From contig DATAWQ010000139.1 of NCBI GenBank assembly GCA_036267135.1, positions 82,716 through 146,715 of the forward strand: 64,000 nucleotides of DNA, written 5' to 3'. Both the position numbers and the translations under genes were made by a program. The first letter of the stretch is position 1, and every line of letters starts with the position of its first letter. Shown here in pieces: positions 50,281-59,286 of the stretch. The stretch comes from PALSA-505 sp036267135. Its GTDB lineage: Bacteria; Actinomycetota; Actinomycetes; Streptosporangiales; Streptosporangiaceae. Under the pieces are notes generated by a model. It made no database searches, was not told the origin of the DNA, and worked only from the letters and a program-made list of their open reading frames with translations.

Positions 50281-51513
50281 CTAACCGGACGCCAGGGTCA
50301 GCGCCATCTCCTCGACCGCGAGCAGCGGGGCCACGTTGAGCGTGAGCCGCTCGCGGCAGTTCATGATGGCCTCGATCCTGTGCACCGTGGATTCGGGCGT
50401 GGACGATTCGGCCAGCCGCTGCAGCTCGGCCTCGCGCCCGGCGTTGCCGAGTTCCACCCGCGCGCCGAACTGAACGGCCAGCACGTCACGGTAGAACCAG
50501 GCCAGGTCGAGCAGGGCGATCTCGAGCGTGTCCCGCTTGGTGCGGGTGGCCCGCGATTTCTGCCGGTCCTCCAGGTCCTTCAGCGCCCCGGCCACGCCGC
50601 GGACCGCCTTGGCCACGCCCTTTCCGGTGGAGCCTTCGCCGTACGCCTGGCGCAGCGCGTCCCGTTCCGGCCCGTCGCGCTCCTCGGTGACCGCCTTGGC
50701 TTCCTCCTCGGCGGCCTTGACCAGGACGGCGGCCGCGTTCAGCGCGGCGCCGAGGCTGGTCACCGACGTGGGGATGCGCAGCACCTCTTCGCGCCGTCTC
50801 GCGGCCTCGGCGTCGGTGGCCAGCCGCCGGGCCCGCCCGATGTGGCCCTGGGCCGCCCGCGCGGCCGCGAGCGCCCGGTCGGCGGGCACCCCGTCGCGCC
50901 GGGTGAGCACGTCGGCCACCGCCTCCGACGACGGGGTGCGCAACGTGATCAGCCGACACCGGGATCTGATCGTCGGCAGCAGGTCCTCCGCCGACGGCGC
51001 GCACAGCAGCCACACGGTGCGCGGCGCGGGTTCCTCGATGGCCTTGAGCAGCGCGTTGGCCGCCGCTTCGGTGGCCCGGTCGGCGTCTTCGAACAGCACC
51101 ACGTGCCAGCGCCCGCCGGTGGGCGAGGTCGCGGCGCGCAGCACCAGCTCCCTGGTCTGCTTCACGCCGTAGGACAGCCCTTCGGGCCGGACCAGCATGA
51201 GGTCGGCGTGACTGCCGGCCCGCACCTGGTGGCAGCTCGGGCACTGACCGCAGCCTTGCCGTGGGCAGAGCAGCGCGGCGGCGAACGCCCGCGCGGCCAC
51301 GCTCCGCCCGGAGCCTGGCGGCCCGGTCAGCAGCCAGGCGTGCGCCATCCGCACGCCGCCGGACGGTCCGGGGCCGCCGGATCGGCCAGCCAGCACGGCG
51401 CTGGCCACCTCCGCCGCGCGCCGCAGCTCCTCGACCACGAGTTCCTGCCCGGTCAGCTCCCCGAACACGTCCGCGTACGGGTCGCCGGGCGTGCTGTCAC
51501 TGCTGGCCGGCAC
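50281..51513 (-). CDS. holB: DNA polymerase III subunit delta'
   Basis: 410 residues, GTG start overlapping the tmk gene by 17 bp. AAA+ clamp-loader core with a P-loop variant LLTGPPGSGRS, a zinc module CPRQGCGQCPSC, the DEA-box-like VVLFEDADRATEAAANALLKAIEEP, and SRC sensor (IRSRCRLITLR). The subunit opens the beta clamp together with delta and tau/gamma. Arg in place of Lys in the P-loop fits delta', which does not hydrolyse ATP. Confidence 0.93.
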   Translation of the reverse strand: MPASSDSTPGDPYADVFGELTGQELVVEELRRAAEVASAVLAGRSGGPGPSGGVRMAHAWLLTGPPGSGRSVAARAFAAALLCPRQGCGQCPSCHQVRAGSHADLMLVRPEGLSYGVKQTRELVLRAATSPTGGRWHVVLFEDADRATEAAANALLKAIEEPAPRTVWLLCAPSAEDLLPTIRSRCRLITLRTPSSEAVADVLTRRDGVPADRALAAARAAQGHIGRARRLATDAEAARRREEVLRIPTSVTSLGAALNAAAVLVKAAEEEAKAVTEERDGPERDALRQAYGEGSTGKGVAKAVRGVAGALKDLEDRQKSRATRTKRDTLEIALLDLAWFYRDVLAVQFGARVELGNAGREAELQRLAESSTPESTVHRIEAIMNCRERLTLNVAPLLAVEEMALTLASG

Positions 51514-53704
51514 TGGTCCTCCCGGGTCCGGCGCTGTTCGGCCGCCCGTCCTGGGTCGCGTTCAGCTTGGCCGGGTCGAGGATGGCCGGGAACGTGCCGG
51601 TGATCTCCTCGGTCGACTCCGGAACGGGATCGGGCAGCAGGTCGCGGACCCGGTCCTGGATCTGGTGGCTGATCTCGTCGGCCGGCCTGGTCGCGTCGAG
51701 CACCAGGTAACGGGGGGGCTCCGCGTGCGCGAGCTGGCGGAATCCGGCCCGGACCCGCTCGTGGAAGTCGTCGGGCTCGGCCTCCAGCCGGTCGGCGGAC
51801 GCGGCCCGGCGGCTCAGCCCGGTGGCCGGCGGCAGGTCGAGCAGGATGGTGAGGTCGGGGGTCAGCCCGCCGGTGGCCCACCGGTTGACCCTGGTCACGT
51901 CGATGAGCGGGAGCTTGCGGCCGGTCCCCTGGTAGGCCAGCGAGGAGTCCACGTAGCGGTCGGTCACCACGATGGCGCCACGGCCGAGCGCGGGCTGCAC
52001 CACCGTGGCGACGTGCTCGGCCCGGTCGGCCGCGTACATCAGCGCCTCGGCCCGCGGGCTCAGCCCGGCGTTGGCCGTGTCGAGCAGCATCGCCCGCAGC
52101 CGCATTCCCACCTTGGTCGCGCCGGGCTCGTGCGTGGAGATCACGTCGTAGCCCTGGTCCCGCAGCCAGATGGACAGCCGCCTGGCCTGCGTGCTCTTGC
52201 CGGCCCCCTCGCCGCCTTCCAGGGCGAGCAGCAGCCCGCGGCGCATCGGGGTGGCCGTGGTGCCGTCGGCCGTCCGGTCGCCGACAGGGAACATGGGCTC
52301 GCCGCGGATGGCCCGCATCAGGTCCTGCCGGAGCGGCACGCCCTTGCGGTCGTCCATCTTCCGGTAGGCGATGATCCCGGCCCCGGCCGCGCCGAGCGCG
52401 GCCAGCAGCAGCACCGCGTTCTGCCCGACGGAGTGGTAGACCACGCTGCCTACCCGCAGGTTTCCCGACCCGGTGATGCCGGAGATGACCTTGGTGAATG
52501 CGGTGGACAGCACCCCGGACAGGGCGATGACCAGGAACAGGATCACCAGCGTGCTGGACTGGAAGAAGGCGAACGTCCGGCCGCGGGTGTCGTCGTCCAC
52601 CTCGAGGCCGACGATCGTGTTGCCGGTCGCGTAGGCGATCCCGGCGCACGCGCCGAGCAGCACCACCAGGATGGTGAGCACGGCCAGGTTGGGTATCAGC
52701 GCGATCAGCGCGAGCGGCACCGCCGCGGCGATGATCGACAGGCCGAACAGCCTGCGCAGGCTGAAGCCCCGCAGCCGCCCGCCGGGCAGCATGCCCAGCG
52801 CCAGCCCGACGAACAGGGCCGAGAACACCAGCCCCCAGCCGGCCGGGCCGCCATCCAGCGTGTTGGTGATGTAGATGTAGCTGAGCCCGACGACCACGCC
52901 GGCCGCGGTGAACGCGCCGAGCATGCCCAGCGCCAGCGCGCGCAGCACCGGCGTCTGGCCGAGGAAGCGCCAGCCCTCCCAGATCGACTTGGCCACCGAG
53001 GGCACCGAGATCTTCTCGCTCTGGTGCCGCTTGGGTATCTCCCGCAAGAAGAACACAGTGAGCGCGGAGACCCCGTACGAGGCCGCGTTGAAGTACAGCG
53101 CCAGGTTGACCTTGCTCGGCGCCAGGAACGGGGCCACGTGCCCGAGCGGCCCGCTGACCAGGGCCAGCACCGAGAACACCCCCGCCGCGACGGGGGCGGT
53201 GCCGTAGGTCGTGAACAGGCTGAGCTGGTTGGCCCGCTCCAGCTTGTCCTTGGGCACCAGGTTCGGCACGGTGGCGGCGGTGGCCGGATTCCAGAACAGC
53301 GACGCGCAGCCGGCCAGGAACTTGACGACGTAGATCCAGGTCAGGTTCGGGAAGATCGGGATCGACAGGAACAGGACGCCGCGGATGACGTCGCCGGTGA
53401 TCATCGTGATCCGGCGGTTCCACCGGTCGGCGATCGCCCCCGCCAGCGGCCCGAACAGCAGCGCGGGCAGCAGCGTGGCGACCCACACGCCGCTGACCGC
53501 CGCGCCCTGCGCCGCGCTCGCGCCCAGCACGCTGGCGTGTGCTTCGTGCTTACCGGTCAGGGTGGCCGCGAGCACGGTGAGCGCGACGATGCTCAGCCAG
53601 TCACCGAGGCTGGAAAGGGTCAGCGCGATCCACAGACGTCGGAACGGCCGGACAGAGAGCACCCCACCGCGGTGCTCGTGGCCGTGCTGTGGTCGCAAGT
53701 TCAC
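51497..53704 (-). CDS. tmk: Thymidylate kinase fused to an N-terminal MFS transporter domain
   Basis: 735 residues from GTG 53704. Residues 1-460 form a 12-segment major facilitator domain (RPFRRLWIALTLSSLGDWLS at the start). From about residue 490 there is thymidylate kinase: P-loop LALEGGEGAGKSTQ, THEPGATKVG, the DRY motif VVTDRYVDSSLAYQG and a LID region. The kinase makes dTDP from dTMP for DNA synthesis. The same fusion is known in streptomycetes; what the membrane part moves is unknown. It overlaps holB and follows topA by 26 bp. Confidence 0.92.
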   Translation of the reverse strand: MNLRPQHGHEHRGGVLSVRPFRRLWIALTLSSLGDWLSIVALTVLAATLTGKHEAHASVLGASAAQGAAVSGVWVATLLPALLFGPLAGAIADRWNRRITMITGDVIRGVLFLSIPIFPNLTWIYVVKFLAGCASLFWNPATAATVPNLVPKDKLERANQLSLFTTYGTAPVAAGVFSVLALVSGPLGHVAPFLAPSKVNLALYFNAASYGVSALTVFFLREIPKRHQSEKISVPSVAKSIWEGWRFLGQTPVLRALALGMLGAFTAAGVVVGLSYIYITNTLDGGPAGWGLVFSALFVGLALGMLPGGRLRGFSLRRLFGLSIIAAAVPLALIALIPNLAVLTILVVLLGACAGIAYATGNTIVGLEVDDDTRGRTFAFFQSSTLVILFLVIALSGVLSTAFTKVISGITGSGNLRVGSVVYHSVGQNAVLLLAALGAAGAGIIAYRKMDDRKGVPLRQDLMRAIRGEPMFPVGDRTADGTTATPMRRGLLLALEGGEGAGKSTQARRLSIWLRDQGYDVISTHEPGATKVGMRLRAMLLDTANAGLSPRAEALMYAADRAEHVATVVQPALGRGAIVVTDRYVDSSLAYQGTGRKLPLIDVTRVNRWATGGLTPDLTILLDLPPATGLSRRAASADRLEAEPDDFHERVRAGFRQLAHAEPPRYLVLDATRPADEISHQIQDRVRDLLPDPVPESTEEITGTFPAILDPAKLNATQDGRPNSAGPGRTSAGQQ

Positions 53705-53730
53705 GGCGACAGCGTATCGGTCCCTCGTCC

Positions 53731-56499
53731 TTATGCGCCCTGACGAGGCCGGGTACGGGACTTTCCGGCCGAACCGGATGCGCCGCGGGCCTTGCCGGCC
53801 GAGCTGGAGCTGCGGGATTTGCTGGCCGTGGTCGTGGTGCTGCGGGTGGTCCGGCGCGACGGCGCCGGACCAGCGGCCCGCCGTTCGGCCAGCAGTTCCG
53901 CGGCGCGCTGCACGGTGATGGACTCCACCTCGTCACCCTTGCGCAGCGAGGCGTTGGTCTCGCCGTCGGTCACGTACGGCCCCCACCGGCCGTCCTTGAT
54001 CACCATCGGCTTGCCGCTGCCCGGATCCTCGCCGAGCTCGCGCAGCGCCGGGGCCGCGGCCGCGGTCCGCCGCCCGCGGGTCTTGGGCTGGGCGAACAGC
54101 TTCTCGGCCTCCTCCAGGGTGACCGTGAACAACTGCTCCTCGTTCTCCAGCGACCGGCTGTCGGTGCCCTTCTTGACGTAGGGACCGTATCGTCCGTTCT
54201 GCGCGGTCACCGGCTCGCTGTCCAGCTCGCCGAGCGTCCTGGGCAGGGTGAGCAGCTTGAGCGCGTCGTCCAGGGTGACCGAGTCCAGGTCCATGGACTT
54301 CAGCAGCGACGCCGACCGCGGCTTCATCCCGGCCGGGTCGCCGTCGCGTGGCTGCTCGGTGACGTAGGGGCCGAACCGGCCGGCCTTGGCCACGATGACG
54401 CGGCCGGTCTGCGGGTCGGGGCCGAGCTCGCGGTCCCCGCTGGGCTGGGCGAACAGCTCGGCGGCGCGCTCGGCGGTCAGCTCGTCGGGGGCGGTGCCCT
54501 CCGGGATGTTCACCCGCTGGTCGTCACGCTCCAGGTAGGGCCCATAGCGGCCGACCCGGATCACGATGTCGGTGCCCGCCAGCGGGAACGAGCTGACGTC
54601 CCTGGCGTCGATGTCGGTGATGTCGCTGACCAGCTCTTTCAGGCCTTCTTCACCCTCGGAGCCGAAGTAGAACCGGCGCAGCCACGGCACCCGGGCCGCT
54701 TCGCCGCGGGCGATCTCGTCGAGCACGTCCTCCATCTTGGCGGTGAACTCGTAGTCGACGAGCTGGCCGAAGTGCCGTTCGAGCAGTGTGGTCACCGCGA
54801 ACGCGAGGAACGAGGGGACGAGCGCGGTGCCCTTCTTGAACACGTAGCCGCGGTCCAGGATCGTGCCGAGGATCGCGGCGTACGTGGACGGGCGGCCGAT
54901 CTCCCGGTCCTCCAGCTCCTTGACCAGCGTGGCCTCGGTGTACCGGGCGGGCGGACGGGTCTCGTGCCCGGCCGCGGCCAGCCGCAGCGCGTCCAGCGGG
55001 TCGTTCTCGGCCAGCGGCGGCAGCCTGCGCTCCCTGTCGTCGCGCTCGGTACCCTCGTCGGCGTCCTCCACGTAGGCCTTGAGGAACCCGTAGAACGTGA
55101 TGACCTTGCCCGACGCGCCGAACTCGACGCGCACCTCGTCATCCGAGGGGCGTGGCGACGACGAAGTGCCGCGCACCCGCACCGACACCGACTCGCCGGT
55201 GGCGTCCTTCATCTGCGACGCGACCGTCCGCTTCCAGACCAGCTCGTACACCCGGAGCTCTTCCCCGGACAGCCCCGCCTTGGCCAAGGCGGAGGGCGTG
55301 CGGAACCGGTCACCGGCGGGCCTGATCGCCTCGTGCGCCTCCTGCGCGTTCTTCACCTTGCTGGCGAAGGTACGCGGCTTATCCGGCACGTACTCGGGAC
55401 CGTACAGCTCACGAGCCTGTGCCCTGGCCGCGGTCACCGCGGTCTGCGACAGCGTGACCGAGTCGGTGCGCATATAGGTGATGTAGCCGTTCTCGTACAG
55501 CCGCTGCGCCACCGACATCGTGTGCTTCGCGGAGAAGCCGAGCTTGCGCGAGGCTTCCTGCTGCAGCGTGGTAGTGCGGAACGGCGCGTACGGGGACCGG
55601 CGGTACGGCTTGCGCTCGACCGAACCGACGGCGAAGTCCGCGCCGGTCAGCCGCTCGGCCAGCGCCCCGGCCTGCTGCTCGTCGAGGTGCACGAGGTCGC
55701 TGCTCTTGAGCTGGCCCACCGAGCTGAAGTCGCGGCCCTGCGCCACCCGGCGCCCGTCCACCGAGACCAGGGTGGCGTTGAATGCGGCCGGGTCGGCGTC
55801 GTCGGCGTTCTGGCCGTTCCTGGTGGCGAACTCCGCCTCCAGGTCCCAGTACTTGCCGGCGCGGAACGCGATCCGCTCCCGCTCCCGGTCCACGACCAGG
55901 CGGACGGCGACCGACTGCACCCGGCCAGCCGACAGCCGCGGCATGACCTTCTTCCACAGCACCGGCGAGACCTCGTACCCGTACAGCCGGTCGAGCACGC
56001 GCCTGGTCTGGTAGGCGTCCACCAGGCCGTTGTCCAGTTCCCTGGGGTTGGACACGGCCTCCGCGATGGCCTCGGGCGTGATCTCGTGGAAGACCATCCG
56101 CCGGACCGGGACCTTGGGGTTCAGCTCTTCGAGCAGGTGCCACGCGATAGCCTCGCCCTCGCGGTCCTCGTCCGTTGCGAGCAGCAGTTCGTCGGCGCCC
56201 TTGAGCAACTGCTTGAGCTTGGCCACCTGCTGCTTCTTGTCGGCGTGCACGACGTAGAGCGGCTCGAACCCGGCGTCCACGTTGACGCCGAGCCTGGCCC
56301 ACGGCTCGGACCGGTACTTGGCGGGTATCTCGGCCGCCTTGTCTGGCATATCTCTTATGTGGCCAATGCTCGACTCGACCACATAACCCTCGCCGAGGTA
56401 GCCCGTGATCGTGCGCGCCTTGGCTGGAGACTCGACGATCACGAGCCTGGTGCCGCCGCCGGATGACTTGGCGGCTTTGGCTGAAGTCCTAGGTGGCAC
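53731..56499 (-). CDS. topA: DNA topoisomerase I
   Basis: 922 residues, GTG start. TOPRIM motifs LVIVESPAKARTI and LLATDEDREGEAIAWHLL; the active Tyr is in ITYMRTDS at about residue 342. Four C-terminal GRYGPYV-type repeats (GRYGPYLER, GRFGPYVTE, GRYGPYVKK, GRWGPYVTD) replace zinc fingers, and a Ser/Arg/Lys-rich tail follows, as in mycobacterial enzymes. It removes negative supercoils. First gene of the topA-tmk-holB series. Confidence 0.96.
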   Translation of the reverse strand: MPPRTSAKAAKSSGGGTRLVIVESPAKARTITGYLGEGYVVESSIGHIRDMPDKAAEIPAKYRSEPWARLGVNVDAGFEPLYVVHADKKQQVAKLKQLLKGADELLLATDEDREGEAIAWHLLEELNPKVPVRRMVFHEITPEAIAEAVSNPRELDNGLVDAYQTRRVLDRLYGYEVSPVLWKKVMPRLSAGRVQSVAVRLVVDRERERIAFRAGKYWDLEAEFATRNGQNADDADPAAFNATLVSVDGRRVAQGRDFSSVGQLKSSDLVHLDEQQAGALAERLTGADFAVGSVERKPYRRSPYAPFRTTTLQQEASRKLGFSAKHTMSVAQRLYENGYITYMRTDSVTLSQTAVTAARAQARELYGPEYVPDKPRTFASKVKNAQEAHEAIRPAGDRFRTPSALAKAGLSGEELRVYELVWKRTVASQMKDATGESVSVRVRGTSSSPRPSDDEVRVEFGASGKVITFYGFLKAYVEDADEGTERDDRERRLPPLAENDPLDALRLAAAGHETRPPARYTEATLVKELEDREIGRPSTYAAILGTILDRGYVFKKGTALVPSFLAFAVTTLLERHFGQLVDYEFTAKMEDVLDEIARGEAARVPWLRRFYFGSEGEEGLKELVSDITDIDARDVSSFPLAGTDIVIRVGRYGPYLERDDQRVNIPEGTAPDELTAERAAELFAQPSGDRELGPDPQTGRVIVAKAGRFGPYVTEQPRDGDPAGMKPRSASLLKSMDLDSVTLDDALKLLTLPRTLGELDSEPVTAQNGRYGPYVKKGTDSRSLENEEQLFTVTLEEAEKLFAQPKTRGRRTAAAAPALRELGEDPGSGKPMVIKDGRWGPYVTDGETNASLRKGDEVESITVQRAAELLAERRAAGPAPSRRTTRSTTTTASKSRSSSSAGKARGASGSAGKSRTRPRQGA

Positions 56500-56754
56500 G
56501 CTGTTCTACCTCACATCTGGTGGCGTAGCTCCGCTTGCTGGGCCGGAGAGATGCCCTACGGCACGCCGCGTCCGCGACGCTACCACCCCGTCCGGACTTC
56601 GGTGTCCGGTGCTGTTGCCTATATCCGGGTAACTCGCCATCCGGCCGCCGATGTTCCCGGCGCCCGGCCGACTGCCTACCCCCCGCCCACCGCCCCTTCC
56701 CCCTTCACGATCCCCATTCGCGGCGGGGTTGAATCAGCGCCGAGGTCGCGGACA

Positions 56755-56979
56755 ATGTATGCGATGCCCGAGTACTCGTATCTCGATGTCTACTTGCCGC
56801 GCGGAACCACGCGCGATGCGGCGAGGCGGATCCTGACCGATCACGCCGAGTACGGCCGCTGGGAACTGGCCCGGCTCCGCCTCTATCCGGACGGCAGCAG
56901 GAAGGCGACCCTGCGGCGGCAGATCATCCGCCCGGTCCGCACCATGCCAACCGCGGCTGCGAGGCCGCGCGGCTTCTGA
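56755..56979 (+). CDS. DUF5703 family small protein
   Basis: 74 residues from ATG 56755 (MYAMPEYSYLDVYLPRGTTR); ATG 56764 is an alternative. The sequence PRGTTRDAARRILTDHAEYGRWELARLRLYPDGSRKATLRRQII matches small actinobacterial DUF5703 proteins, whose function is unknown. Divergent from topA. A strong hairpin follows at 56991. Confidence 0.85.
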   Translation: MYAMPEYSYLDVYLPRGTTRDAARRILTDHAEYGRWELARLRLYPDGSRKATLRRQIIRPVRTMPTAAARPRGF

Positions 56980-56990
56980 CGCCAGGCAGA

Positions 56991-57031
56991 GCTTTGCCCG
57001 CCCCGGGCCGCGCCCCCGGGACGGGCAAAGC
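56991..57031. terminator. Bidirectional terminator between DUF5703 and chaplin genes
   Basis: A 17-bp stem with one mismatch: GCTTTGCCCGCCCCGGG (56991-57007) pairs with CCCGGGACGGGCAAAGC (57015-57031) around a 7-nt loop. It lies between two convergent genes. Confidence 0.85.
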
Positions 57032-57064
57032 CGTTCATGGAAGGTTGTGCTTGCTACGAGGCAG

Positions 57065-58114
57065 TTACCTCGTCGCGGTGCTGGTCCGGCGGAAGAAGCC
57101 GAGCATGCCGCGCTTGGCCGCGAACGCCATGGAGCCCGCACCGGCCACGATGGCGCCACCGGCCAGGGCCAGCAGGCCCATGAAGTTGGCGCCCGTGGTG
57201 GGCAGGCTGGCGCCGGTCACGATCGCGCTGGTGACTGGCTTGCCAGTGCCGGCACCGGACCCGCCACCGTGGTGGTGCTTGGTGGGAGGGGTCTGGTGGT
57301 GGTGATGGTGGTGGTGCTTGCACGGCGGCGGGGTGGGGTGGTGGTGCTTGCACGGCGGCGGGGTCGGGTGGTGGTGCTTGCACGGCGGGGTGCCGACGTG
57401 CGCGCCGCCGCCACAGCCGGACGCGGCGTTGCCGAGCACGGCGCCGCTGATGCCGCAGACACTCACCGGCACACTGACCGGCACGCTGACCTGGTTGCCG
57501 CCCCCGATCGAGTGGTTGCCCGAGGTGGTCCAGGTGCCGCTGCCGCCGCCGGCGACCGAGGCGCCGCCCTCACAGCCGGACAGCGCGGTGCCGAGAATGG
57601 CGGCGCTGATGCCGCAGACGCTCACCGGCACACTGACCGGCACGTTGACCTGGTTGCCACCCAGGATCGAGTGGTTGCCCGATGTGGTCCAGGACGCACC
57701 GCCGGAACCCGAGCCGCCGAGCACCCCGGCGCCGCCCTTGCAGCCGGCCAGCGCGGTGCCGAGCACGGCGGCACTGTTGCCGCAGACACTCACCGGCACA
57801 CTGACCGGCACGTTGACCTGGTTACCACCCAGGATCGAGTGGTTGCCTGACGTGGCCCAGTTCGAGCCGCCGTCACCGCCGACGACGAAGGCGCCGCCCT
57901 GGCAGCCCGCGAGGGCGGTGCCGAGCAGGGCCGCAGCGTTGCCGCAGACACTCACCGGCACGCTGATCGGCACGTTGATCTGGTTGCCGCCCAGAATGCT
58001 GTGGTTACCGCTCGTGGTGTGGGTGCCGGCCATGGCCATAGCCGAGCCGGACATGGTGAAGGCAGCGGCGAGCGCCGCGACCTGAGCTGTTCGCTTCATC
58101 GGAGCAGATGTCAT
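57065..58114 (-). CDS. chp: Long chaplin with four chaplin domains, His-rich stalk and LPTTG anchor
   Basis: About 349 residues. Signal peptide (VAALAAAFTMSGSAMAMA), then four chaplin units of about 50 residues, each with SGNHSILGGNQVNVPVSVPVSVCG and a second Cys in AGC. A stalk with repeated CKHHHPTPPP units and a (H)7 run comes next, then a sortase signal LPTTG, a membrane segment and a basic tail, so the protein should be linked to the cell wall. Chaplins assemble amyloid-like films that let aerial hyphae grow. Streptomyces long chaplins have two domains; four is unusual. Start ATG 58114 or 58099. Confidence 0.9.
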   Translation of the reverse strand: MTSAPMKRTAQVAALAAAFTMSGSAMAMAGTHTTSGNHSILGGNQINVPISVPVSVCGNAAALLGTALAGCQGGAFVVGGDGGSNWATSGNHSILGGNQVNVPVSVPVSVCGNSAAVLGTALAGCKGGAGVLGGSGSGGASWTTSGNHSILGGNQVNVPVSVPVSVCGISAAILGTALSGCEGGASVAGGGSGTWTTSGNHSIGGGNQVSVPVSVPVSVCGISGAVLGNAASGCGGGAHVGTPPCKHHHPTPPPCKHHHPTPPPCKHHHHHHHQTPPTKHHHGGGSGAGTGKPVTSAIVTGASLPTTGANFMGLLALAGGAIVAGAGSMAFAAKRGMLGFFRRTSTATR

Positions 58115-58173
58115 TTTCTTCCGTCCTACGTGATGGTTGTCGTGTGGTGCGTGCGAATCGGCATTCGGTGACT

Positions 58174-59124
58174 TCACCGACCCGCCTTGCGGAGGCTGAC
58201 GCGACGGCCGGCCGCGACCAGGGCGGCAGCCCCGGCCAGGACCGCGCCGACCGCGATGGCGAGGATCGAGCCGCTGCCCATGCCGGGAGCCGAGGCCGGG
58301 GTCTGAGCCGGGGCGCTGTAGCTGGTCAGGTTGGTCTGCACAGGCAGGCCGCTGGCCGGGCTGGCGCCGCCGCTCAGCGACGAACCCGACAGGCCACCCA
58401 GCACCGGCAGGCCGCCGAGGACCGGGATGCCGGACAGGCCCGACACGCCGGACAGCGGGGTGGTCTGGGCGGACTGCCGGACCACGTGGCCGGCGCTCAT
58501 CTGGCGCGGCATGTGGCGCGGACCCGATGCGGGGCTGCCGCCTGGGGTCGAGGCGATGGCACCGCCCTGGCAGCCCGCGAGGGCGCCGCCGAGCACCGCG
58601 GCCGCGTTGCCGCAGACGCTCACCGGAATCTTGACCGGCACGTTGACCTGGTTCCCGCCGCCGATGGAGTGGTTACCCGAGGTCCCCCACCAGGAGCCGC
58701 CACCGCTGCCGCCCCAGCTCGGGGCGTCGGTGTACACGGCGGCGCCGCCCTTGCAGCCGGCCACCGCGCTGCCGATCGCGTTGCCGCAGACGCTCACCGG
58801 AATCTTGACCGGCACGTTGACCTGGTTCCCGCCGCCGATCGAGTGGTTACCCGACGTGACCCAGGTGCTGCCGCCGTGGCCGTCGCCGACGAAGGCGCCG
58901 CCCTGGCAGCCGGCCAGCGAGGTGCCGAGCAGGGCCGCCGCGTTCCCGCAGACGTCCACCGGGATGCTCACCGGCACGTTCACCTGGTTGCCGCCGAGGA
59001 TGGAGTGGTTGCCGGACGTGACGTGCGTGCCCGCGCTGGCGATGCCGACGGTCGTGATGCCGACGGTGGCGAAACTGGCCGCGAACAGAGTGGCGCGCGC
59101 GGTCCATCGAGCCCATGTACGCAT
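58174..59124 (-). CDS. chp: Chaplin with three chaplin domains and a C-terminal membrane anchor
   Basis: 316 residues, ATG 59124 with AAGGAG upstream. Signal peptide, then three chaplin domains (TSGNHSIGGGNQVNVPVKIPVSVCG type, two Cys each), a Ser/Gly/Pro-rich stalk, and a C-terminal hydrophobic segment (SILAIAVGAVLAGAAALVAAG) with a basic end. No LPxTG motif precedes the membrane segment, so it is probably held by the membrane, not by sortase. It lies 60 bp upstream of the four-domain chaplin and is probably in the same transcript. Confidence 0.9.
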   Translation of the reverse strand: MRTWARWTARATLFAASFATVGITTVGIASAGTHVTSGNHSILGGNQVNVPVSIPVDVCGNAAALLGTSLAGCQGGAFVGDGHGGSTWVTSGNHSIGGGNQVNVPVKIPVSVCGNAIGSAVAGCKGGAAVYTDAPSWGGSGGGSWWGTSGNHSIGGGNQVNVPVKIPVSVCGNAAAVLGGALAGCQGGAIASTPGGSPASGPRHMPRQMSAGHVVRQSAQTTPLSGVSGLSGIPVLGGLPVLGGLSGSSLSGGASPASGLPVQTNLTSYSAPAQTPASAPGMGSGSILAIAVGAVLAGAAALVAAGRRVSLRKAGR

Positions 59125-59286
59125 GGGTCGCTCCTTCTTTTCTTGGTGTGGTTGAGATCAGGTGTGGAAGATTCACTGCTAACTAGCAGTAGTCAACTGA
59201 AAGCGCATCGTGACTGAATTGAGGCACTCTTCGCCCATGCGCACGGCTTGCACCGGGCAGCAGCCCGCCAGTCCGCGCGAGGCGGC

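Noticed and set aside
53689..56466. Open frame of 925 codons on the plus strand
   Set aside because: Antisense of topA, which shows every catalytic motif.
57318..58085. Repeated blocks resembling a CRISPR array or satellite
   Set aside because: The repeats are the chaplin domains of a coding gene; spacing of about 150 nt and codon structure rule out CRISPR.
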